From assembly GCA_964016985.1 (NCBI GenBank), contig OZ024828.1:75079264-75143263 (forward strand): a DNA stretch of 64,000 nucleotides, given 5' to 3'. Numbering within the stretch: the first letter of the stretch is position 1; each line of letters starts with the position of its first letter. Under the pieces are notes generated by a model that saw only the letters and a program-made list of their open reading frames with translations, ran no database searches and was not told where the DNA came from. The DNA comes from Anodontia alba. Its lineage: Eukaryota; Mollusca; Bivalvia; Lucinida; Lucinidae. Positions 44,745-55,560 of the stretch are shown here, piece by piece. Made by a program: the position numbers and the translations under genes.

Positions 44745-45625
44745 TTCGAAATGGATTATCCATTCATGTCACGGACAGTTGTAAATTCTTGCAATTAATA
44801 TGATAAACATCAACATTACTATGACGTCATAAATAACATCAACGTACATGTTGACTCAAAGATTTAAGTAATAAGTCAGGCACAGAACATGCAAACGGCT
44901 TGAAAAAGGCTTTCAGATATAAATATCACCTCATATGAAATATATAGATAAGTATCAGATTCATCAGATGCTTTGAAATGAGTCATTATCAAAAGTTAAG
45001 GGGGATTAATTCATGCTATAGAGTAGCAATTTAAAAACGTAAGATTTTACGTATTATAGCAGTGCATCTATATAAACATATAACAAATAATAACATGCAT
45101 TATAAAAGTCACATATATGTATTCAAAGTCATATCGGGTTATAGAATTATATAATAGCTGTAAAGCTGTATAAGCATTTGTTTATCACCAGTTGGGTTAG
45201 GGATAAGTTATCCCACCCACTTAATTTGAATAAATCTTCCAAACACTCTTCATCACGAAAACATACCTATATAATTTTGACCCCCTTAAACCCCACTTTT
45301 ATATAGTAAAACTGGGGTTTACAGGGGTATACATTATTTTTCTTATTTCTGCTCAAAGATTGTGGGTACTCGTTAGAACCGCCTCGACGAGGCGGTTCTA
45401 ACGAGTACCACAATCTATGTTTTAAGAAGAAGTATGAAATTATCAGAATTTTTATCCGTTTTTATTCCTTTTTTGGTTGTATAATTTTCAATATATTTGA
45501 ATAGGAATGTTTTCGTAATGTCTTTCCAATAAATAGTTTGCATTCATGAAGCCAATACATAAGGGGTCATTTTAAGAGGATTAAAAGGGAAATCGGTTTG
45601 AGTAAAAAAAAAAAAACAGGCCCTA
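44745..45625. repeat. Right arm of a large inverted duplication
   Basis: Complement matches to 40835-41650 run from CCATTCATGTCACGGACAGT (44760), through AACGTAAGATTTTACGTATT (45038), to ATAGTTTGCATTCATGAAGCC (45533). A family A MITE (45251-45520) was inserted after the duplication. Confidence 0.82.
45251..45520. mobile_element. Hairpin MITE family A
   Basis: CATCACGAAAACATACCTAT to AATGTTTTCGTAATG with core GAACCGCCTCGACGAGGCGG. It is inserted in the right arm of the inverted duplication; the left arm at about 40950 is the corresponding empty site. Confidence 0.9.
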
Positions 45626-45629
45626 TCGA

Positions 45630-46245
45630 CACTGCCCTTTTAGGGATTAGGACATATTTATACTATGTGAAAAGTGTTTTAAGAATTCCTATGCCTTGTA
45701 GTTTCACTTTCGCCTCCCATCTGACAGCGACATGTCACGTGATATAGAGACCAGGGAACGGCATATAATAAAAAAAGGAGTGGGGCCAGTCTTTGGAGTG
45801 GATTTTGAAGTGGTTTCTGGAGTGACGTTTGGGAGAATGATTATTTCAGCCAATGCAATACATCCAATGAAGTGAGGCTGTGATCTCTCTGTGACTCCAA
45901 AGATAGTTTGAATGAAAACCATATGCCTTTATATAAGTGACATTCCCTTGAGACCATCACTAGTGTCAAAAACTGGCAGGGCCTTGTCAAGAAAAGATGC
46001 AAAATTGTTATTGCATTTGTGCGCAGCCAATGTCCTAAATCGTTTTCATTTAGTACTACTTTGAGATAAGGCCAAATCAAACCAAACGATATTAAAAGTC
46101 TGATGGTGCTCTGTCTTACATGGTATAACTGTAGTATTTTATTTAGCACTACTTTGAGATAAGGCCGAATCAAACCAAAAGATATCAAGTCTGATGGTGC
46201 TCTGATTACATGGGTATAACTCTGTGTAGTCCTTTTTCCTGGCTT
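45630..46245. other. No gene seen; short local duplication
   Basis: TTTAGTACTACTTTGAGATA...GATATTAAAAGTCTGATGGTGCTCTG (46049-46115) is repeated at 46141-46204. Open frames here span that duplication and look spurious. Confidence 0.55.
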
Positions 46246-46247
46246 TG

Positions 46248-46248
<1 letters not shown>

Positions 46249-46313
<65 letters not shown>
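46249..46313. repeat. (CT)n microsatellite
   Basis: Near-pure CT dinucleotides for about 65 bp. Confidence 0.95.
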
Positions 46314-46314
<1 letters not shown>

Positions 46315-46315
<1 letters not shown>

Positions 46316-46975
46316 AATGCAGCTTTAATATTGGTATCTGGTTTTTGATAACCGGATCATTTGCTATTACCTTGTCTCTAATGTAAATATCCCATGCGTG
46401 CTGAAAGACCTAGTACAGAGAGATGACCCACCTGGCATTTGATCCAAGTTGACAATGAATGACCTCTTGCAACCCTGCTGTGGCTAGTCATTGCCAATGA
46501 ATGGTGATGCACATTAATAGTGCTCAGGGTTCAGGGAAGCGATCAAGGCTTCATGGCCTTCTTATTATTGCTATCTTTCGTTAAAGATTGCACCAGCAAA
46601 TTGATAGCTTTTTCGAGCACCGCCTGCACATAAGGTAAAAGCTTATACCAATGGGTTCTTTGTCCTTCGGCCCTAGGTCGTTTATTTGGTTGAGCTTTTC
46701 GGCCATTTTTTTAATTGCCGATATGATTCGTTTATGGATTTCTTATTATTGCCAACTTTCGTAAAAGGTGGCACTATATAATTGACAGCTTTTAATATCT
46801 GTACCTTAGAACTGTCTGTACATTTGGTAAAAGATGATACCAACAGCTCGTTTCGGCCTTATGTCTATTATTTGGTTGAGCTTTTCGCCCAGTTTTTAAA
46901 CTGCATATATGATTCGCGTATGGATACAAATGATGGGAAGACGAGATGTATGGACGGTAAGATGACGTCTGTGTA
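46315..46975. other. No gene seen; imperfect duplication
   Basis: TTCTTATTATTGCTATCTTT...ATTGATAGCTTTT (46559-46612) is echoed at 46741-46790, and TTATTTGGTTGAGCTTTTCG recurs at 46682 and 46868. Confidence 0.6.
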
Positions 46976-47242
46976 TGGCTTACAACGTTTGGCTTACAGC
47001 AGGGACATATTAGCACACGATAAAGGATTACCTTGCTGCAGTTTATGATTAGCAGACAGCAGCGTATAGCTTGCAGTAGGGAAATATAAGCACACGATAA
47101 CATATTAGCTTGCAACAGTTTATGATTCATAATAGCATACAAAACGTAAAGCTTGCAGCAGGTAAATGTTGGTACACGATAAAAGATTACCTTGTTGCAG
47201 TACATGATTAGCATACAACAGCGTATGGCTATCAACAGAGAA

Positions 47243-47520
47243 CATCACGAAAACATGCCTATATAATTTTGACCCCCTTAAACCCCACTTTTATATAGTA
47301 AAACTGGGGTTTACAGGGGTATACATTATTTTTCTTATTTCTGCTTAAAAACATAGATTGTGGGTACTCGTTAGAACCGCCTCGACGAGGCGGTTCTAAC
47401 GAGTACCACAATCTATGTTTTTGAGCAGAAATATGAAAAATATCAGACTTTTTCATCCGAAAATTTTCATTTTTTGGTGGTAAAATTTCAGTATATTTGA
47501 AAAGGCGTGTTTTCTTAATG
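47243..47520. mobile_element. Hairpin MITE family A
   Basis: CATCACGAAAACATGCCTAT to GCGTGTTTTCTTAATG with core GAACCGCCTCGACGAGGCGG. Inserted in the 77-bp tandem array. Confidence 0.9.
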
Positions 47521-47798
47521 GTATTTGCACACGATAAAAGATAACCTTGCTGCAGTTTATGATAAGCATACAACACCGTTTGGCTATAACCCGGGAAATA
47601 CTAGCAAAGGCTGCACTATATGATTATCATACAACAACGTACGGCTACCAGAAGGGAAATGTTAGCACACGATTACAGATTACCTGGCTGCAGTTTATGA
47701 TAAACATACAACAAGTTATGGCTATCAGCAGGGAAATATTAGCACCCGATGAAAGATTACCTTGCTGCAGTAAATGATTAGCATTCAACAATGTATTT

Positions 47799-48026
47799 GT
47801 GGAGCGCTGTGGTGCAGTGGTAAAGCGTCGGACTCGAGATCGATAGGTACCGGGTTCGATCCCCACTAACAGCAAGTGTTGTTTCCTTGAGCAAGAGACT
47901 TTATCCACATTGCTTAGTACTGGTTTCTACCCAGGAAAAAAGAGGGCCACATGGAAGATTAGTACTAGATTACTAAATGTGTTACCTTCTATAAATAAGG
48001 TCGATTATTATTATTTTATTATTATC
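47799..48026 (+). mobile_element. tRNA-derived SINE, copy 1
   Basis: The head GTGGAGCGCTGTGGTGCAGTGG contains a box A-like TGGTGCAGTGG, and GGTTCGATCCC at 47852-47862 is a canonical box B. The body (TGTTTCCTTGAGCAAGAG, TTAGTACTGGTTTCTACCC) and an ATT-rich tail follow. It is inserted in the 77-bp tandem array. It is a SINE, not a tRNA gene: the tRNA-like head does not close into a full acceptor stem and is followed by the SINE body and tail. Confidence 0.85.
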
Positions 48027-48673
48027 AGAAGAAAAATATTAGCACTCAATAAAAGATTGTCTTACTGCAGTTTATGATAAGCATAGAACAACGTATGCGG
48101 CTTGCAGCAGAGACATATAAGCACACGATAAAAGATTACCTTGCTGCAGTACACGATGAGCATACAACAACGTATGGCTTTCAATAGGGACATATAAGCA
48201 CACAATTAAAGATTAACGTGCTGCAGTACACTGCAGCAGGGAAATATTAGCACACGATAAAAGATTTTCGTGCTGCAGTACATGATTAGCAAACAACAAC
48301 GTATGGTTTGCAGCAGTGAAATATTACACACGATTAAACATTACCTACCTGCATTTTATGACAAGCATACAATAACTTTCCAAACAGTAATTACCAAGAT
48401 ACAGACTTTCAGTATATATGGTATTAATATGGTTTTGTTTTTTGCAAACTTTTAGTCGTATATGTGACAATATTAAAGTTTATTTCTAATTTATACAGCA
48501 TCCTTAAATAATTTTAAGTATGATTGTTAAGATATTTTATTAAACCGCTCAAACCGTAGTTATTGTATTATTTTTAGCAAGTTTGATAGATTGGTATTTT
48601 ATTTTTGTTTATTTATTTGATAGTTTAATAATAAACGTTTCATTTTCTCGGCATTGTTATTTTCCTATATATA

Positions 48674-50180
48674 CTGAACCAAAAAAGATACTGTCGCAAA
48701 GTAGGTCTTAAACTTATAAGGTTAAATACAACATGTAGAAAAATGTGTATATATAGTAGTTTACACTGACGTCCTATTTTGGGAAATCGGTCAGATAATC
48801 ACCTCATGTCGAACGATATCGTCTGTTTTGACAAAACCTCCATTTTCACGTGCACGCACTGGGTGGACATATCTGGTTTACATGTGTTAACTTTTTTCAC
48901 TGCAAATTATTGCACTTGACGACTACAGTCATAAAAATACCGAAACACTTTTATATCGATACAATTTGGGCAAAATTTCGATGCCTCGAGTTGCGAAACA
49001 TTTAAGAGAGAGAGCCGTTGGGATGCTGGAGGCAGGAGCTTCAACGGAAGATGTTGCTGCGCAAGTTGGATCATCTGTGCATGAGACGGCGGTTTGTGCA
49101 GACCGGAAGCACGGAAGATCTTCCACGTAGCAGTAGACCACGGTAAGATCGCTATATTTTGAACCAACATTTACGAAATCGTTTTTTAACTGCGACAGCC
49201 ACAGCGTCTGTCACCCCAGGTATTCATAACCCCAGGATTTCCGCTCAAACCGTACGAAATCGTTTGGCTGAGAACAATTTACGTGCACGTCGTCCCTACG
49301 TCGGAACAGTATTAACGGATCGTCATCGCCGTGACAGGCTTCAATGGGCTGATAGACACATCAAGTGGACAAGGGCAAGACTGGCGGACGATTCTTTTTT
49401 CAGATGAATCCAGGTTTGCATTGTCCACTAGTGATGGTCGGATCAGGGTCTACCGACGTAGGAATGAACGTTATGCTGACTGTTGCGTTCTTCAGCGGGA
49501 TCATTTTGGCGGTGGGGGTTCCGTGATGGTCTGGGCCGGAATAAGTTATGGGTATCGTACCCAATTAGTGGTCAATGATGGCAATTTGAACGCTCAAAAG
49601 TATAGAGACCGTGTCCTTGCCCCACACGTTGTTCCTCTCTTACAAAATCAAGGCGTTATTTCTGTGTTTCAGCAAGACAACGCCAGACCTAACGTCGCCC
49701 GTGACAATATCCAGTTCTTGCGAAACAACAATATTGATTTCATAGACGACTGGCCCTCAAAAAAGCCCGGATCTAAATCCCATCGAGCACCTTTGGGATA
49801 ATCTTGACACACGTGTACGGCAACGTCAAAATCCGCCTGGTAACGTCAATGAGCTCCGTGACGCTTTGCTAGAAGAGTGGAATAATATCCCCCAGGCTCA
49901 AATTAATAATCTCATCCACTCAATGCGTCGTCGCTGCCAACCTATTAGCAATGCTCGCGGTGGGCATACTCGTTACTAAAGCCCAAAAAAATTGAATCGA
50001 CACCTACCTCAAATGAAATTGAAAAATCCAATGAAATTGATAATTTTCAGACTGTAAATGAACTTTGATGAATTGATTTTAAATTATTGTGCAATAACAA
50101 ACACGAATAAAAACTGTTAATATACACATATGTGAAAACAGTCCCATTGAAGTCTCGCGAAAGTTTCTTTTTTGGCTCAG
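48674..50180 (+). mobile_element. Tc1-like DNA transposon with both terminal repeats
   Basis: The left end CTGAACCAAAAAAGATACTG and the complement of the right end, CTGAGCCAAAAAAGAAACTT, match over about 25 bp. TATA precedes the left end and follows the right end, so a TA target duplication is likely. Length is about 1.5 kb, normal for Tc1 elements. Confidence 0.85.
48981..49979 (+). pseudogene. Tc1-family transposase, broken by one deletion and at least two frameshifts
   Basis: ATG at 48981 begins MPRVAKHLRERAVGMLEAGA, a Tc1 HTH start, but part of the DNA-binding region is deleted near 49095-49140 and stops follow. The next segment (49159-49407) reads TPGIHNPRISAQTVRNRLAE and RRDRLQWADRHIKWTRARL. 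A frameshift near 49380 leads to ILFSDESRFAL (first catalytic Asp), SVMVWAGISYG and VFQQDNARPNVARDN (second Asp; the usual ARPH is ARPN). Another frameshift near 49765 leads to PDLNPIEHLWDNLDTRVRQR (catalytic Glu of DD34E), EEWNNIPQAQINNLI and the terminal ARGGHTRY at 49979. Confidence 0.92.
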
Positions 50181-50186
50181 TATATT

Positions 50187-50387
50187 TTCCATTTAGCATC
50201 CTTTGCCATAGAAAGAATGACTCTTGATTAGATAATATGGACTGAATCACTTTTTAAAATTATTGAATGGCAACACTGAGCATATGATCCCTCTAATAGA
50301 GAAAGGACTGAAGATCGGATACCATTTCAATGAATTGATGGGTGAGGCTTGGTCTTGACAGCAAAACAGCTAAAAGTGCGCCAAGGC

Positions 50388-50418
<31 letters not shown>

Positions 50419-50690
50419 AAAAAAGAAATACATTGAAAAAAAGGGCTGAAAAGATCGCAAGCTTCTTGTGATGCTTTAATAGTCAGTGATATGGAGATGC
50501 AGCCAACTTCAACGTCACTGAATGCTAAAGGGCAATGTCATTTTGTAACCAGAGTTAGAAACAACAACTCAAGGGCATTCGTGATAATCTTTTCCGCCAC
50601 CCACCTCCCCCAATCAGTACTCAGTGTTTTTATTAGAATATGTCCTGTGCTATGCAAAAACTATCCGCTTATAGATTCATTGGATACTGC
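50187..50690. other. No gene seen
   Basis: Contains A-tracts at 50389-50424; nothing else recognised. Confidence 0.55.
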
Positions 50691-50827
50691 AGAATGTATG
50701 AAAGGAAAGCGAATGCCGTGATGATACATTGCGCATGCAAAGGATGATCTGAATCTGCGTATTTTGCGCGTGTTTGAAGACACTTTTACGCTTGATGCGC
50801 GGCCCATATGAGCTGGGCCAAAACATT

Positions 50828-51065
50828 TCCCACAAGATCGCAAGTGCGCTCAACAAGGTCTCAGTTCAGCTTGTGCTTCTGCGCAGGCTGATCAGAGTCT
50901 TCGCTATCTGTATGTAGATGTGTTGGATCATTGGCTACCCACTGAGTGCCCTGTGAAGACTCTAATCAGACTGCGCGGATGCGCAGGTTGATCTGAGTCT
51001 TCTCTTGCTACACATGCAATTTTGTAGAAAATGCTGAATCTTCGCTGGGTGCACATGTCCAAAGG
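50828..51065. repeat. Interspersed repeat family F, compound copy
   Basis: Several GCGCAGGCTGATCAGAGTCT / AGACTCTAATCAGACTGCGC segments in both orientations, ending GAATCTTCGCTGGGTGCACATG. At least two family F units are merged. Confidence 0.62.
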
Positions 51066-51135
51066 CCCACTTCTAATGTTCAGTCAATCAGATAACTAAA
51101 TCCAGATTGTTGATATAAATTCACATACTGAATGA

Positions 51136-51203
51136 CAAACAGTGCAGATCCAGATCAGTTGGCTTCTTTAGAAGCCAACTGATCTGGAGCTACACTGTTT
51201 GCA
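51136..51203. repeat. Short hairpin, family D
   Basis: CAAACAGTGCAGATCCAGAT, GTTGGCTTCTTTAGAAGCCAAC stem, CTGGAGCTACACTGTTTG. The inner sequence is nearly the same as in the copy at 1079-1146. Confidence 0.87.
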
Positions 51204-51250
51204 AAGGCAGGATATATCCGGGTTCGGCAGGACAAGGGTTGAGAGTAGCC

Positions 51251-51342
51251 AAGTAGCACATCACAGACTGCGTGAGTAGAATATCACAGACTGTGCGAGT
51301 AGCACATCACAGACTGTGTGAGTAGCACATCACAGACTGTGA
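51251..51342. repeat. 23-bp tandem repeat, four copies
   Basis: GTAGCACATCACAGACTGTG with TGA, four units with minor changes (one has AGAATATCACAGACTG). Confidence 0.85.
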
Positions 51343-51579
51343 GATGAGCTCTTGGAATGGCTGACTGTAGATATCAAGGGTATCAAGCATCTTACGAAAA
51401 GTCAAAAATTTTGATTGTCATTATTTTTTGTCCCAAAGTAGCTTTTGACAGATGATGAAGATCACTATTTTTTATTGAAATATTTCAAAACGTTTTCGAT
51501 TTATCTAGGCCAGCACTGTTGCCATGGCAACAATATTTGCAAAAAGGTAAAAGGTAAAATGGCCTGGCGCCTATGTTAT

Positions 51580-51715
51580 TTTTTTTTCATGCTAAACTCA
51601 GCTAAGCATGAAATTTTCTCTGCTAATAAATATGAAAATGCCAACAATAGTTAGCATTTTCATATTTATTAGCAGAGAAATTTTCAAGCTCAGCCATGTT
51701 TAGCGAGAAAAAAAA
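51580..51715. repeat. Hairpin, family C core, copy 1 of a pair
   Basis: CTCTGCTAATAAATATGAAA...AACAATAGTTAG...CATTTTCATATTTATTAGCAGAG: near-perfect arms of about 50 bp. A close copy lies at 51755-51890. Confidence 0.85.
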
Positions 51716-51754
51716 TTGCAATTGTTACTAACGAGTTTTTTTTGTGTGTTTTTT

Positions 51755-51890
51755 TTTCATGCGCAACTCAGTTGAGCATGAAATTTTCTCTGCTAATAAA
51801 TATGAAAATGCGAACAATAGATTACATTTTCATATTTATTAGCAGAGAAATTGTCATGCTCAGCTATGTTTAGCAAGAAAGAATTTGCAG
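51755..51890. repeat. Hairpin, family C core, copy 2 of a pair
   Basis: TTTTTTTTCATGCGCAACTC, then CTCTGCTAATAAATATGAAA, and its complement up to GCTCAGCTATGTTTAGC. Tandem with the hairpin at 51580-51715. A further arm-like piece (TTTTCATGCTCAGCTGAACT) follows at about 51930-51960. Confidence 0.82.
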
Positions 51891-51959
51891 TTGTTAGTAC
51901 ATATACTTTGAGTTTTATTAGCAGGCAGGACAATTTTCATGCTCAGCTGAACTGAGCAT

Positions 51960-53350
51960 AAAAAAGATTTTATAACTAGATCTTGGGCCGGCTATAGACC
52001 CCCCCGCCTCCCACCTCAGGGGAATTTTATACACTATAATTTTCTAAAACAATATTATACATGTATAAGAAACAAAATGACACATGTTTGCCTTGGCGAT
52101 CGAGGCGTTTACGTGTAACAACCATGATATCGACGATACCTTCAAAACAATAAAAACACTTTGGTATAAATACTAAAGTATCCATATTTATCTTACTAGC
52201 ATGCTATTTGCTACCAATGCATGTAGTTTTATAGAGACAGGTATCTTAATATGCTGAATTGTCATTGACTTGTGATATAACTGTTACGTACGTTACTTAA
52301 AATCATAAACCTCATATATAAGTTTCCTGATACAATGTTTTGGTTGACTATGACCAGTTAGTGATTCAAAATTTAATCTTATGCTGTTTAGCATAAGGTA
52401 AATACTATATGTCCTCCTTTGTATATCAAGAAGTAAAAACAAACCAGCTTGACTAAGCAAATGAACAATAGTTACTTTAAAACAATCTAAATTATTTTTC
52501 TGAAAAATATCATTATTACAAATTTCTTAACATTTTATTTACTGTGGTTACAATAAGTACAATGCATTTAACTGTTATGATTGGACTCATGCCTTATATA
52601 AATGCTTTATACACTTCTTAATGTAAATACTTTACTTTTTGAGTGATACACTGTATAAATGGCTGTTGATTCTTTGTACATAAAGCCGAAGAGAAATCGG
52701 CTCAAAAATTCTTTTAGTAACAACCATAGTAAATTATTTCTCAGATACCTTTATAGTTTTGTGAAGTAAGAGAAAGAAAACCCTCGCCAATCTTCTGCTG
52801 ATTGATAACTGTATCTTTAAAATAGTAAAATGTACCATATAACAAATACAGAAATATCCCTTTTTCATACATTCTTACATGATATGAGTGCTTCATTGCT
52901 TATGTTCTATGCATAAAGCTGGTTATTCTAAAGCTTAAATCCATCTAGACTGTCATGAAAATAAAACTTAAATCCATCTAGACTGTCATAAAAGTTGCAC
53001 ACTTAATACTGGTATACAGGTTATATGTCAGCTTAAGTGCTGTGCTATCACAGCACTATTTCCTAAAGACAGTGTTTGCAGGAGAAATCTCTTCAGTAGA
53101 GCTCAATGAAAAAAATGCATACTTTCCTAATATCAACTCAGAGCATAAATAAATTGAAAACAAACATTCTGAGGGCGCAAATTATTCAAGGAGAACTATT
53201 TCATTATTTGAATTTACAAAATAAATGCAGTGGTAATCACGATAATAATAACAGCAAACATATATCAACACTACACTGCAATCTCCAGTCATCTCAACGA
53301 TGCAGATAGATACATAGTATACACACTCTAGCACTTCTCTGTTGCCACAG
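51960..53350. other. Long AT-rich stretch without recognised features
   Basis: About 1.4 kb with little internal repetition apart from a short duplication AAACTTAAATCCATCTAGAC (52930-52985). It could be unique host sequence, including UTR or intron, but no coding frame supports a gene. Confidence 0.5.
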
Positions 53351-53472
53351 TCGTGTTTTCGTAATGGGCCTGTTGACCACCGCTTGCCTTAAGAACAACA
53401 AAAAGCTGTTTAATTCCGTTTTCAACCTTCTGTATAAAATGTCGTAACTATATTATCTTTTAACTTTTTAAC

Positions 53473-53512
<40 letters not shown>

Positions 53513-53604
53513 GACCTTGTATATATCAGTAAGACGCCGCAATCCACCTGCTAGTAATCCTCGCGAGGGGTATTGCAGTAAAGAAAGATAGAGAGATAAG
53601 TCTA

Positions 53605-53669
53605 AGCAGTGTATACCCAGATCAGACGCCGCACAACGCTGCGTCTGATCACGGTCTACACTGTTTGCT
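53605..53669. repeat. Short hairpin, family D
   Basis: AGCAGTGTATACCCAGATCA, GACGCCGC / GCTGCGTC stem, CACGGTCTACACTGTTTGC. Confidence 0.82.
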
Positions 53670-53903
53670 ATTCATCCTGAACTTTGAGACACGTTCACAG
53701 GTAGTAATATTGCGTTTTAAATTTTATTAAAGTATATGGTAATGAGTTACGTAATTGTTTGAATAATCTAGGTAAATACAGCATCAAACATTTATCATCC
53801 AAAACTCATTATTTAAAATGAAATTTTAGTCAAAGAGGGTTCGACTGAACCCCACGAACACTCTCTCTGGATCCGCCTATTATTATTATTATTATTATTA
53901 TTA

Positions 53904-54229
53904 CAGTCGAACCTCGTTATCTCGAATTCCAAGGGACTCACTGAAACACTTCGAGATATCCGTACCTCGACATATCGGAGTTGAGAGAGTGAGGAAAACA
54001 ATAACCACATTTAACAAATGAATATGTAATTTAACTCCTGAAGTTAGAAATATATATATAAAATAATGTGGAAAAGAGGAGAAATTGCTCCTTAGGAGCA
54101 ATTTCTCCTCTTCTCCACATTATTTTGTTACCTGTTGTCATAGTTTCATGTTAAAACAGGGACCAGATTTTCACTTCGAGATAAGCGGTAATTCGATATA
54201 AGCGAGTTCGAGATAACGAGGTTCGACTG
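53904..54229. mobile_element. Pogo-like MITE, second copy
   Basis: Starts CAGTCGAACCTCGTTATC and ends GATAACGAGGTTCGACTG, with TA at 53902-53903 and 54230-54231, inside an ATT repeat. The central palindrome at about 54069-54127 (AGGAGAAATTGCTCCTTAGG) matches the copy at 10143-10471, so both belong to one family with a nested inner hairpin. Confidence 0.87.
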
Positions 54230-54424
54230 TATTATTATTATTTGGCAAATGGTCGGATGCGACTTTGTGCACGAGTAGGATTAATCTGAATTTAAACGTT
54301 TTGCGCATGCTCGAAGACATTTTTCGCTTGGCCCACATTATAACAATAATTATGATACAGTATTATTATCTATATATCCTAACTATTAAGACATCTTACC
54401 TCCTTACCTTAAATATTAAGATAC

Positions 54425-54660
54425 CAGGCCCCGAGGTTATAAAACTTTTTTCATGCTAAGCATGAAATTTGTCCTTCTGCTGATTCAAATTACTACCAGT
54501 TGCAACATCTTTCTTGCTAAATATAGCTAAACATGAAAATTTCTCTGCTAATAGACATGAAAATGCCAACTTTTGTTGGCATTTTCATATTTATCAGCAG
54601 AGAAAATTTCCTGCTCAGCTGCATTTAGCATGAAAAAAAGTTATATAATCTCGGGGCCTG
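54425..54660. mobile_element. Hairpin MITE family C
   Basis: Ends CAGGCCCCGAGGTTATAAAA and its complement TTATATAATCTCGGGGCCTG. Inner arms CTCTGCTAATAGACATGAAA and ATTTTCATATTTATCAGCAG form a long hairpin, with TTTTTTCATGCTAAGCATGA motifs between. No coding capacity. Confidence 0.82.
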
Positions 54661-54740
54661 AACTCCTTACTATATGTATCCTTAAACAAACTCATCATTT
54701 TACTAAATGCTAATGTGCCTAAATCCTGCTGGATGAGTGG

Positions 54741-54799
54741 TTTACAGCGCAGACCTTGATCAGACACCACGCCCTGCGTCTGACCTAGATCTACACTGG
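54741..54799. repeat. Short hairpin, family D, decayed
   Basis: TTACAGCGCAGACCTTGATC ... GCGTCTGACCTAGATCTACACTG. Arms imperfect. Confidence 0.6.
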
Positions 54800-54990
54800 C
54801 AGCATGTTCAGCATTAAATCAACAAATGGAAAAAATGCTTACCACTTGGAACCATCAACCCTAGAAACAACAACACCAAGGCCTTATAAATAAGCGCCAT
54901 TATTTCTTCTCCTTGCCTAAAATAATAAAAAAAAAACATTAGGGTCTGGATAGGGTTTACTGAATTGCGAAACTGGCTAATTTCTATATA

Positions 54991-55346
54991 AAGTCGAACC
55001 TCAATGGCTCGAACATCTTTGGGACCATGGAAATTCGTTCGAGACATCGGTAGTTCGAGCCACTGAGGGTTAATCATGGCACCAGTTCAGGAAGCAAAAA
55101 GCGATAAGTTAGGAGATACTTTTCGATTTTCTACACAGTGATTGTATGTTGAGTGTACTCATTAGAATCGCCTCGATGAGGTGATTGTAATGAGTACACA
55201 CAACATACAATTTCAAGATAAAATAAGAAAAAAATCCTTAAATATTTGTTTTGAGCTATCGGGTGAATTTCGTAGGGACTCAAAAACGAGTTCGAATTAG
55301 ACATGGTAAAGGAGCCATCGGTGTTCGAGCCATCGAGGTTCGACTG
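54991..55346. mobile_element. Pogo-like MITE with a different inner hairpin
   Basis: Outer repeats AGTCGAACCTCAATGGCTCG and CGAGCCATCGAGGTTCGACT, flanked by TA at 54989-54990 and 55347-55348; the first base is A instead of C. The centre (55128-55218) is TGTACTCATTAGAATCGCCTCG and its complement. This resembles the hairpin core of the separate MITE family found at 18001, 22461 and elsewhere. Confidence 0.75.
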
Positions 55347-55377
55347 TAAATGGGACCGCAACGTGAGAATACGTACC

Positions 55378-55560
55378 ATCTGATATATGACCCAACGAAG
55401 ACTCAAATCAGCCTGCGCATCTGCGCAGTCTGACCAGAGTCTTCGTTGTCTGCGTGAAGCAACTTTGCATCTTTGCGCCTAGTGCAATTCTGATCAGACT
55501 GTGTGAATGCACAAGCTGATCTGAATTTCTAGACGCACATGTCCGAAGTTACATTTTTCT
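55378..55560. repeat. Interspersed repeat family F
   Basis: CCAACGAAGACTCAAATCAG, TGCGCAGTCTGACCAGAGTC, CAAGCTGATCTGAATTTCTA. The same order as 25227-25395. Confidence 0.68.

Larger units (their letters stand above)
46976..48370. repeat. About 77-bp tandem array
   Basis: Units of GATTACCTTGCTGCAGTTTA, TGATTAGCATACAACAACGT, ATGGCTTGCAGCAGGGAAAT and ATTAGCACACGATAAAA repeat roughly ten times. It is interrupted by a family A MITE (47243-47520) and a SINE (47799-48026). No gene. Confidence 0.87.

Noticed and set aside
45704..45922. Possible upstream exon of the mucin-like gene (contains a short TPETTSKSTPKTGPTP run)
   Set aside because: No signal peptide, no donor in the needed phase, and it overlaps a local duplication.
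47799..47870. tRNA gene
   Set aside because: Box A/B-like motifs are present, but the same sequence recurs at 57634 with a SINE body and (ATT)n tail.
53901..54101. 66-codon frame with a hydrophobic N-terminus (secreted peptide candidate)
   Set aside because: It lies wholly inside a pogo-like MITE and includes its palindrome.
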